Assembly: GCA_964546835.1 (NCBI GenBank)
Contig: CAZJKW010000111.1
Coordinates: 1-7,160, forward strand
Origin: JAHCHL01 sp964546835
GTDB lineage: Bacteria > Armatimonadota > Fimbriimonadia > Fimbriimonadales > ATM1
DNA: 7,160 nt
Direction: 5' to 3'
Shown: one piece after another, positions 1 through 6,329 of the stretch
How positions within the stretch are numbered: position 1 is the stretch's first letter
Layout of the letters: each line of letters starts with the position of its first letter
The notes under the pieces: generated by a model
What the model saw: only the letters and a program-made list of their open reading frames with translations
What the model was told of the DNA's origin: nothing
Database searches by the model: none
Position numbers and translations under genes: made by a program

Positions 1-97
1 CAGTATTTCTACCAGTTCTTCAAAAAAATCCTTGACAAATGGCTTTCTCGAGCACCTATAGGATATGCAACAAAGAACAAAGTTCAATCAATCTGGA

Positions 98-1327
98 CTA
101 CTCAGACCGCAGAGCGACAATTGGGTCAAGTTTGGCTGCGCTCCAAGCGGGATAGATGCCGAAAATCATTCCAATCATTGCCGAGAATCCGACTGCAAAC
201 ACGGCAGCCCAAATGGGGAACGTGGTTACGATGCCGGCTCCTCCAAGAAGCCCCATTTTTGCGGTGATAACGGTGGTTGCTTTCCCAATGCCGAGTGCGA
301 GGCCCATGCCAATCAACCCTCCGGCGACCGAAAGCACCGCTGCTTCTACCAAAAACTGCGTCAGGATGGCAACTCGTTTTGCGCCGACGGCTTTGCGAAG
401 GCCAATTTCTCGGGTTCTTTCGGTAACGGAAACCAGCATGATGTTCATGATTCCGATTCCGCCGACCAGCAGAGAAAGGGCGGCAATCGAACCCAAAACG
501 ATTCCGGTAATTCCAATGACATTGCCAAAAACGTTCATGATGGATTCACGCGAATCCACTCGATAAATCGGGCGGTTATTCGACTTTTGCATCATGACTT
601 CCCAAACTTCTTGCATTGCATCGGGTACGGGAATGCCGGGTTTGGGACGCATCGAAATCATTTGCAAACGACGACCACCCATCCATTTGTCTTGGACAGT
701 TGTAATGGGGACAATCATCATTTTTCCGGTGCTCATGGGACCCATGTCAAGTTTTTCCATAACTCCGATAACTTCCAACGTAATGCCGCGAGCATTAATC
801 AGTTTTCCGATTGGGTCTTGTTTTCCAAAAAACGTGTCGCGGATTTCGACTCCAATCAAACAAACATTGGATCTTAATCGGACATCTGAATTTGTGATTA
901 ATCGACCTTGTTCAACATCAAACCGATTGAGTTCGTTGTAATTTTCATCGGTGCCATAAACGGTGACGTCGGTAATTTCTTTATCGCCGAATTTTACGGG
1001 GAGAGCGCCGGGAGAAGAGACCGGAGAAATGATATCAATTTTGGAACACTTGTCTCTAATCAGTTCGACGTCTTCGTTGACCAACGACATAAAGGCGCCG
1101 CGTGTTTGTCCGCGCATTCTTCTTGTCATGTCGGTGGTAATGAAAAGAGTGTCTGCGCCCAGCTTTTTAAATTCTGCGTCAATGTAATCGCGGAAACCTT
1201 GCGAAAGCATCACGATTAATGTAACGCTCATTACGCCGATAATCACGCCGAGCATAGTCAGAAATGCTCTCAACTTGTGGAGTCGGAGCATTTGTAATGC
1301 GATTTCGAATGACTGGATGAAATTCAC
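98..1327 (-). CDS. MacB/FtsX-type ABC transporter permease
   Basis: Integral inner-membrane permease, 409 residues, of the MacB/FtsX family, which uses ATP hydrolysis by a partner ATPase to drive periplasmic conformational change in efflux or lipoprotein and peptide export. The layout is the family's four-helix form: TM1 at about residues 21-42 (LTMLGVIIGVMSV), a large periplasmic MacB-like domain at about 43-265, then TM2 (about 270-298), TM3 (about 322-347) and TM4 (about 370-392). The signature GGIGIMNIMLVSVTERTREI at about 289-308 and the C-terminal GIYPAWSAAKLDPIVALRSE are characteristic. The start is GTG at 1327-1325, sharing one base with the TAG of the macA-like gene (TAGTG), so the two are probably translationally coupled; a weak GGCGGA lies just upstream. 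There is no fused nucleotide-binding domain, unlike E. coli MacB, so the ATPase must be a separate protein, and it is not seen here. The family assignment is firm; the substrate is unknown. Confidence 0.93.
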   Translation of the reverse strand: MNFIQSFEIALQMLRLHKLRAFLTMLGVIIGVMSVTLIVMLSQGFRDYIDAEFKKLGADTLFITTDMTRRMRGQTRGAFMSLVNEDVELIRDKCSKIDIISPVSSPGALPVKFGDKEITDVTVYGTDENYNELNRFDVEQGRLITNSDVRLRSNVCLIGVEIRDTFFGKQDPIGKLINARGITLEVIGVMEKLDMGPMSTGKMMIVPITTVQDKWMGGRRLQMISMRPKPGIPVPDAMQEVWEVMMQKSNNRPIYRVDSRESIMNVFGNVIGITGIVLGSIAALSLLVGGIGIMNIMLVSVTERTREIGLRKAVGAKRVAILTQFLVEAAVLSVAGGLIGMGLALGIGKATTVITAKMGLLGGAGIVTTFPIWAAVFAVGFSAMIGMIFGIYPAWSAAKLDPIVALRSE

Positions 1328-2943
1328 TAAGATCCGCCCATCATTCCTTGTCTGGGAGGTCCGCGGAACGAAGTTTTTTCAATGACTTCGCCTTCGGATA
1401 CACCGGATTTGATTTCCATGTATTGCGGAGAAATTGCTCCAATCGTCACTTCTTTTTTCTGTGGTTTGCCGCCTTTGACTTGAACGTTTACGAAGTATTT
1501 GATACCTTGTTTTTCGATGTATTCGACCGGCAGCCGCAAAACGTTTTTGACGTTTTCGACATTAACCGTGCATCGGGCTGACATTCCGGGTTTGATTCTT
1601 TTGTCCGGATCTTTGATTTTGATGACGACTTCATAACGGACGACTGAATCTCCTCCGCCTCCGCCACCACCAGTAGTTGCGACAAAATTGGAGGGTGCGA
1701 TTTGCATCACGACGCCGTGAAATTGAAATTCAGGAATTGCATCAATGTCAATGGTTGCTTCATCGTTTAATTCCAGTCGTGCAACGTCAATTTCGTTGAT
1801 TTGTAATTTGACTTGAAGCGTATTGAGATCGGACACTTCGATGATTGGAGTACCGCCGCTGAAACTGCTAAGAGCAGACACCAATTCACCGGGCTCAATC
1901 AGTTTTTTGGTAACGATCCCGTTCATTGGCGCACGGATTTCGGTTTCGTTAAGTAATCGCAAATTGTCTGCTACCGAGGCGCGAATTTGGTCTGCTTGTG
2001 CTCGCGATTGGGCTGCTGATTTTTTGTCCATTTCGATTTGGCGCAAATTCGCTTTGGCTTGTTCGAGTGATGCTTTTGCATCCGCGAGTGCTTGTTCTTT
2101 GTTTTTGTCGAGATTTGCGGTAGCAATGGCGCGGTTAAGGGCTTCTCGAAGTTCGGCAACGTTGTCATCGGCATTTTTTGCTTCGATGGCTTGTCGGCCT
2201 TGCATTCTCGACCATTCATCTTGTGCACGTTTGTAACTTGCTTCAGAGGCGGCAAAAGTGGCCGATGCGTTATCGACGGCTTGTTGGGAAACCCAGCCCT
2301 TTTCCAAGAGGTTTCTCTGACGTTCCAATTCGCGTTTGTCACGTTCAAAAATGGCTTTGGCTTGGTTTGCCGTGGTTTCGAGGCGAACGCGTTCTTGTGG
2401 GTGCGTGGTGTTTACCAAAAGGTCGCGAGTGCGGATGGCATTGTCAAGCGAAATTCTTGCTTGTTCAACGGATGCTCTTGAAAGTGCCGGTTGGTTTTGC
2501 CATTCGCGAAGTGCCGTAATGTAACGTTGTTCGGCTTGGATTAGAGCGTTTTTGACTTGGCTTTCGGTGAGTCCGACGTTAAGGGCACTCCTTGCGGCGC
2601 TGCTTTCGGCTCCGCGAAGTTGGGCAGACACTTGTTTATATTGAAGTTTGAGTTCTTCCGGGTCAATTCTCGCGATTAACTGACCGGCGGAAACTCGGTC
2701 GCCTTCTTTAACCAACAATTGGGATACGCGCCCGGAAACTCGGCTTTTGATTTCGACGCTTTGTACGGCTTCAATGGCGCCGGATTCAATAACGGTAACG
2801 GTGACGTCGCCGCGTTCAACCTTTGCGGTTAGTTTCTGGCCTGCCGACTCTTTGGCGGCCTGTGCTGCTTTGCCTTTTTGGCATTGGATGTATCCAAAAC
2901 CAAGAAGACCGACGATTGCGATGATCCAAATCCATTTTTTCAT
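1327..2943 (-). CDS. MacA/HlyD-like periplasmic adaptor (membrane fusion protein) with long coiled coil
   Basis: A 538-residue adaptor that would link an inner-membrane ABC permease to an outer-membrane channel. A short N-terminal hydrophobic anchor (about 4-19, WIWIIAIVGLLGFGYI) is followed by the first lipoyl half-motif at about 65-92 (SRVSGRVSQLLVKEGDRVSA). A long Ala/Gln/Glu/Arg-rich helical region (about 96-332) comes next, then the second lipoyl half (IRAPMNGIVTKKLIEPGELV, 337-356) and the beta-barrel and membrane-proximal domains (about 365-525). A seven-glycine run (425-431) sits inside the beta-barrel region. The tail is Gly/Met/Pro-rich (RGPPRQGMMGGS). From family knowledge, MacA proteins are nearer 370-400 residues; the excess lies in the coiled coil. 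ATG at 2943 is the only plausible start, because an in-frame TAA lies seven codons upstream. No Shine-Dalgarno match is visible. The one-base overlap with the MacB-like permease supports a joint complex. Confidence 0.9.
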   Translation of the reverse strand: MKKWIWIIAIVGLLGFGYIQCQKGKAAQAAKESAGQKLTAKVERGDVTVTVIESGAIEAVQSVEIKSRVSGRVSQLLVKEGDRVSAGQLIARIDPEELKLQYKQVSAQLRGAESSAARSALNVGLTESQVKNALIQAEQRYITALREWQNQPALSRASVEQARISLDNAIRTRDLLVNTTHPQERVRLETTANQAKAIFERDKRELERQRNLLEKGWVSQQAVDNASATFAASEASYKRAQDEWSRMQGRQAIEAKNADDNVAELREALNRAIATANLDKNKEQALADAKASLEQAKANLRQIEMDKKSAAQSRAQADQIRASVADNLRLLNETEIRAPMNGIVTKKLIEPGELVSALSSFSGGTPIIEVSDLNTLQVKLQINEIDVARLELNDEATIDIDAIPEFQFHGVVMQIAPSNFVATTGGGGGGGDSVVRYEVVIKIKDPDKRIKPGMSARCTVNVENVKNVLRLPVEYIEKQGIKYFVNVQVKGGKPQKKEVTIGAISPQYMEIKSGVSEGEVIEKTSFRGPPRQGMMGGS

Positions 2944-2991
2944 TGCGAGTTTTTCGGGAGTTTAGCCGCTCATTTTGGCAACTAAAAGCGA

Positions 2992-3012
2992 TTCGGGGCA
3001 AGAAGCCCCGAA
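2992..3012 (-). terminator. Stem-loop, possible terminator after the lipoprotein gene
   Basis: Perfect 8-bp inverted repeat (TTCGGGGC / GCCCCGAA) with a 5-nt loop, 33 bp beyond the stop of the 639-residue lipoprotein gene. Read on the minus strand, the stem is followed after four bases by TTTT, so the T-tract is short and offset. It could end the lipoprotein transcript and separate it from the macA-like gene. It could equally be a hairpin in the macA leader, since a TATAAA sits just upstream of it on the same strand. Direction and function are inferred; the stem is seen directly. Confidence 0.5.
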
Positions 3013-3045
3013 AGCACCGTTTATAGGTACGAACACCGGGTTGGA

Positions 3046-4965
3046 TTAGTTGCCGCCGGCGAGTTTTCTGATTTCGGGAGTTGCTCCGTTCACCCGGAAG
3101 ATATCTTTAAAATAGTTGTAAGACATATGAACACGGTCATTGGTACTGGATTCTATATTCATGACTATCTTAAAAGAATCAAGAACTTCTTTGTTGTCTT
3201 TGGAGCGAAGGCAGTTTTCGATTCCGTCGAGCCCACCTGCTTCTGCAATGGTTTGTTGTAGTGAAGGATCGAAATTATTGAAAAAATCGATTCCTGCTTT
3301 TCGCGTTTTCGGATTAGTTGATTCGAACATTGAAGAAGTCAAGTCTGCAACGTGTTCGGTTTGCAAGTTGGAAGAATTGCCGCGTCTTATTCCTTGAATA
3401 TATTCATCGATTGTTTTCCAGTCTTCTGATTCTCGATCAACTACCGAAGAAATCCACTTATTAAATGAGTTTGGGTTAAGGTCGTCAACCATTTCAACAA
3501 GATAACCCGTTGCTTCCGGGCTTGCGGTCCAGCCCAATGAAAGTTTTGGTTCGAAGCAGGGTTTCCATTTTCCAAATGGGTCAATGTAATCTTTTAGTCC
3601 GTAAAGAGATTCCAAATATTGTCCTTCTGTAACACCGGGGAAAAGAATTTTGTTGACTTTGTCAAATGGCGCCGCATCTTGCAGTACCCAAGTTTTTGTT
3701 TGCGTTATAGCCGCACGTTCAGGGTCCGGTCGAAATGGCTGCAAAGGATCAGTACCCCAATTTAGTCCATAGGGAATCGGAGAGCCGTTTGAATTTCTTA
3801 GAACGGATGAGAGCGTTGGATTGAAACTAAGAGAGAATTTGAATGAGATATTGTCTGTGGGTTCTTTCTTGTCTATTTGAGTACATGTTGCGGGAATGGT
3901 AACGATTGAATGTTGATTGGGTTGACACGTTATCGTTGCCGGTTGTTTAGTTGCCATAACCTGATAACCGTCATTGTTAGGAGTGCAAATGGTTCCGGCC
4001 GGAATGGTAAGTGAACACTCTTCGTCCGAATTGTTCATCAACTCGCACTTTAGAGAAGTGAGTCCATTGCCGGTCATTTCATAAGTACATTCTTTGGGTT
4101 GCTCGGTTGTACAATCGTCTCCAATTTCCCACGTGGGGTATGGATACCAAAATTCTCGAAACAGATTTTCGGTTGGGGGAGGAGTGTGGGGTGGGTCTTC
4201 CGCTTTTATTTTGCAACTGCAAACTACCTCTTCTTTTTGGTGAAGGGGTTTAGTTTCGGGAAGCCAAACTTCCGCGACGACTTTGCTGTGAGTTGCTCCG
4301 GGTTCGGTTCTGTTATCAATTTCTTTTCCGCCGCTCACGCGGCGCACATATCTTGTGAAAGAACCGTTAATGATGAATTCGTATTTTCTTAATCCGAAAT
4401 AAACAAATTGTGTTGTGCAGGGTTTTTTAAACGCAGGCACCGGAATCGTGACCAATTCTTTTGCAAGGTTTTTTGCTTGCGTTAGTGCGTTGACGTAAGT
4501 TGATGACCAATCTCTTGGGTCATTTGTGCCGCCGGATGCGATGGCACCTTTTGCTGCATCGCGCTCCGCTTCTCGCATGGCCTTGTAGTCCGGTTTGTAT
4601 TTCCCGCGCAAAGTTGCTTTCTTTTCTTTTGTGTCCATAGCACAACAACTTGTGTCGCACGCTTCGTGATTTGCATGCTTGCCGCCTTTGCATCGATTCG
4701 AGGTTGTGACGCATTGCCAAGTTTTGGGGTCTGAGAATTCACCGGTCGGCTTCAGTTCCCAAGAGACTTCATAGTTTAAGGTGACAAAGTCGGTTGCAAC
4801 TACGGTGTTGCCGTCGCGGATGGGTTCTGCAAACTCCCTTGAACGGATGTAATCTGAGCCCGAAATTGGCGATGCCGGAGGGTCTTGAAATTCAAAAATA
4901 GGAAGGATAAGAGCATTGGCAAAACACCCTGTTAAAGCCACGATAAAGATAGAGATTTTGTTCAT
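3046..4965 (-). CDS. Large secreted cysteine-rich lipoprotein of unknown function
   Basis: Family not recognised. The 639-residue product starts MNKISIFIVALTGC, a short signal peptide ending in a lipobox (L11-T12-G13-C14), so it is probably lipidated at Cys14 and held at the cell envelope; cleavage by signal peptidase I after FANA is the alternative. There are 18 cysteines, including C85, C92, C103, C107, C108, C249, C251 and a run from C285 to C361, which suggests disulfides in an oxidising compartment. A proline-rich stretch (258-265) precedes residues 300-362, where the IPAGT...YQVM...TIPATC spacing looks like a small beta-sandwich module. Residues 538-620 look like two helical Armadillo-like repeats, with IAEAGG at the repeat boundary. 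The ATG at 4965 has GGAG seven bases upstream (4973-4976). It lies upstream of the macA-like gene on the same strand, but a stem-loop intervenes, so a joint role is uncertain. The reading frame is secure; function is unknown. Confidence 0.88.
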   Translation of the reverse strand: MNKISIFIVALTGCFANALILPIFEFQDPPASPISGSDYIRSREFAEPIRDGNTVVATDFVTLNYEVSWELKPTGEFSDPKTWQCVTTSNRCKGGKHANHEACDTSCCAMDTKEKKATLRGKYKPDYKAMREAERDAAKGAIASGGTNDPRDWSSTYVNALTQAKNLAKELVTIPVPAFKKPCTTQFVYFGLRKYEFIINGSFTRYVRRVSGGKEIDNRTEPGATHSKVVAEVWLPETKPLHQKEEVVCSCKIKAEDPPHTPPPTENLFREFWYPYPTWEIGDDCTTEQPKECTYEMTGNGLTSLKCELMNNSDEECSLTIPAGTICTPNNDGYQVMATKQPATITCQPNQHSIVTIPATCTQIDKKEPTDNISFKFSLSFNPTLSSVLRNSNGSPIPYGLNWGTDPLQPFRPDPERAAITQTKTWVLQDAAPFDKVNKILFPGVTEGQYLESLYGLKDYIDPFGKWKPCFEPKLSLGWTASPEATGYLVEMVDDLNPNSFNKWISSVVDRESEDWKTIDEYIQGIRRGNSSNLQTEHVADLTSSMFESTNPKTRKAGIDFFNNFDPSLQQTIAEAGGLDGIENCLRSKDNKEVLDSFKIVMNIESSTNDRVHMSYNYFKDIFRVNGATPEIRKLAGGN

Positions 4966-5035
4966 TTCGATTCTCCGGAACGATCAATCCATTCGTTAAG
5001 AGAATGCCCTTTTCCTGCTACGGTATTCTGAATTT
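4966..5035. promoter_or_regulatory. Divergent intergenic region between the lipoprotein gene and lipB
   Basis: These 70 bases separate two divergent start codons, so both promoters must lie here or reach into the neighbouring genes. On the minus strand GGAG at 4973-4976 is a good ribosome site for the lipoprotein gene. On the plus strand there is no good Shine-Dalgarno site before the lipB GTG. A TATTCT at 5024-5029 resembles a -10 box, but it sits too close to the lipB start to leave a normal leader and has no matching -35. No operator palindrome is obvious. That a promoter is present is inferred from gene layout. Confidence 0.4.
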
Positions 5036-5737
5036 GTGACCATTGGAAGGCGCTTTGAACTTGGGTTGTTAGAATACAAGGAGTCAAGCGCAATTCAGAT
5101 GCAGGTTGCGGATTCGGTAGCACTGGGTGCACCGGACACCTTGCTGATTGTTGAGCATCCGCCAGTTTTTACTTTGGGGGCGAACTTTCACCCAGAAAAC
5201 TTGCTTTTTCCAGAATCCGAGTATCGCAAGCGCGGAATCGCCATTGAAAAAACGGAAAGGGGAGGGGACGTAACTTTTCATTGTCCCGGGCAGCTAGTGG
5301 CTTATCCGATTTTTAACTTAAAAAACCATGGACAGGATTTGCATCGGTGGCTAAGAGATTTGGAGCAAACGGTCATTGAATGTTTGGGGTCGTTTGGACT
5401 TACGGGAGAAAGGTTTGCGCCAAACACCGGGGTTTGGGTGGGAGGCGAGAAAGTCGCTGCGATTGGCGTTAAAGTTAGCAAATGGGTTTCCATTCACGGG
5501 ATTGCTTTGAATTGCGACAATGATTTGTTGCCGTTCAATTTGATTGTTCCGTGCGGGATAAGGACACATGGCGTGACTTCATTAAGCAAATTGTTGGGAC
5601 GAAATGTTGGGGTTGAGGAAGCGGTCGAGCCGATCGTTGCGTCCTTTGAGAAGGTGTTTGGGATTCAGTTGGTTTCGACACCGAAGGAACGGCTCACGGA
5701 GGAGCAAAAAACCCATGAAACGAGTGCGGAGGCTTGA
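5036..5737 (+). CDS. lipB: Lipoyl(octanoyl) transferase LipB
   Basis: Transfers the octanoyl group from octanoyl-acyl carrier protein to a lysine of lipoyl domains, the first step of cytoplasmic lipoate assembly before LipA. The 233-residue length is normal. Visible motifs in order are EHPPVFTLG (40-48), RGGDVTFHCPGQLVAYPI (75-92), GVWVGGEKVAAIGVKVSKW (132-150), HGIALN (154-159) and IVPCGI (170-175). The expected catalytic pair is Lys139 and Cys173. Residue 83 is Cys where the family usually has Gly (HGPGQ). The start is GTG at 5036; no other in-frame ATG or GTG lies between it and an upstream TAA at 4997-4999, and the N-terminus (FELGLLEYKESSAIQ) begins where family members begin. The last 23 bases overlap rnhB, so the two are probably co-transcribed. 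The final ~20 residues (PKERLTEEQ...) are a charged tail beyond the conserved domain. Confidence 0.95.
   Translation: MTIGRRFELGLLEYKESSAIQMQVADSVALGAPDTLLIVEHPPVFTLGANFHPENLLFPESEYRKRGIAIEKTERGGDVTFHCPGQLVAYPIFNLKNHGQDLHRWLRDLEQTVIECLGSFGLTGERFAPNTGVWVGGEKVAAIGVKVSKWVSIHGIALNCDNDLLPFNLIVPCGIRTHGVTSLSKLLGRNVGVEEAVEPIVASFEKVFGIQLVSTPKERLTEEQKTHETSAEA
5698..5704 (+). promoter_or_regulatory. Ribosome binding site for rnhB
   Basis: GGAGGAG inside the 3' end of lipB, ten bases before the ATG at 5715. This strong Shine-Dalgarno match fixes the rnhB start at 5715. The frame is open further upstream to an ATG at 5604, but that extension reads as an Arg/Ser-rich stretch overlapping lipB and does not resemble RNase HII. 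Confidence 0.75.
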
Positions 5738-6329
5738 ATGTCTGCCGGGTTGGGCGGGTGTTGATGAGGCAGGGAGAGGTCCGCTTGCCGGTCCGGTAGT
5801 TGCGGCGGCGGTTGTAGTACCTGAAGGATTTGACGGAACCGGTGTGTTTGATTCGAAACAGTTAAGCGCAAGCGCAAGGGAGGACGCTGCTGCGAGGATT
5901 CTTGCTAAATGTTATCACTCCATCCAGATAATTTCGCCCGGGGAAATTGACCGAATCAACATTTTGGAAGCAACGTTTTTGGCGATGAAGTGTGCAGTTT
6001 CGATGCTCAAAGTTTCATTTGAAGGCGTTTTAATTGATGGCAACCGATTGCCAAGTGGAATATCGGTACCGGTTCAGGCGATTGTCAAGGGTGATTCGAA
6101 ATATCTGCAGATTGCGGCAGCGGGGATTTTAGCGAAAACGCATCGTGATGCCTTGATGAAACTGTATGCTGCTCAATATCCAGAATATGGATTTGACAGA
6201 CATTTTGGTTATGCAACGCCTGAGCATTTGGAAATGATTTCAAAATTTGGTCCTTGTCCGATTCATCGAAGAAGTTTTAGCCCTGTTAAGGAGATGTTGG
6301 CTCAGCCATGTCTGAGTTTCGCAGAATAG
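5715..6329 (+). CDS. rnhB: Ribonuclease HII
   Basis: Cleaves RNA in RNA/DNA hybrids and starts removal of single ribonucleotides from DNA. With the ATG at 5715 the product is 204 residues, normal for bacterial RNase HII. Motifs in order are GVDEAGRGPLAGPVVAAAVV (15-34), DSKQLS (46-51), LIDGN (106-110), VKGDSKYLQIAAAGILAK (124-141) and YPEYGFDRHFGYATPEHL, then CPIHRRSFSPV near the end. The four metal-binding acids are D17, E18, D108 and D127, almost the same positions as in the E. coli enzyme. The GRG motif that reads the ribonucleotide 2'-OH is intact (20-22), and the conserved tyrosine of YGF is present. The usual AAASILAK reads AAAGILAK here, a mild change. It overlaps lipB by 23 bases and yraN by 22. 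The enzyme should be active. Confidence 0.95.
   Translation: MKRVRRLECLPGWAGVDEAGRGPLAGPVVAAAVVVPEGFDGTGVFDSKQLSASAREDAAARILAKCYHSIQIISPGEIDRINILEATFLAMKCAVSMLKVSFEGVLIDGNRLPSGISVPVQAIVKGDSKYLQIAAAGILAKTHRDALMKLYAAQYPEYGFDRHFGYATPEHLEMISKFGPCPIHRRSFSPVKEMLAQPCLSFAE
6288..6293 (+). promoter_or_regulatory. Likely ribosome binding site for the yraN-family gene
   Basis: AAGGAG within the end of rnhB, 14 bases before the ATG at 6308. The spacing is longer than usual. The nearer ATG at 6294 belongs to the rnhB frame, so 6308 remains the best start for the yraN-family protein. Confidence 0.45.

Noticed and set aside
65..877. A 270-codon plus-strand open frame antisense to the permease
   Set aside because: It lies almost wholly opposite a clearly recognised permease. 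Its His/Asn/Ser-rich product looks like a reverse-frame artefact and has no domain I recognise.
1823..2524. Several plus-strand open frames opposite the macA-like coiled coil
   Set aside because: They result from the low-complexity Ala/Glu/Gln codons of the real gene; the Ser/Ala/Cys/Phe-rich products have no domain structure.
328..3019. Shared 12-mer CCGAAAGCACCG at 328-339 and 3008-3019
   Set aside because: One exact 12-base match is expected by chance in a 7-kb sequence, and the contexts are unrelated (inside the permease gene versus intergenic).
5604..5714. N-terminal extension of rnhB to the ATG at 5604
   Set aside because: It would overlap lipB by over 130 bases and adds an Arg/Ser-rich stretch foreign to RNase HII. 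The ATG at 5715 has a strong ribosome site and gives the family length.
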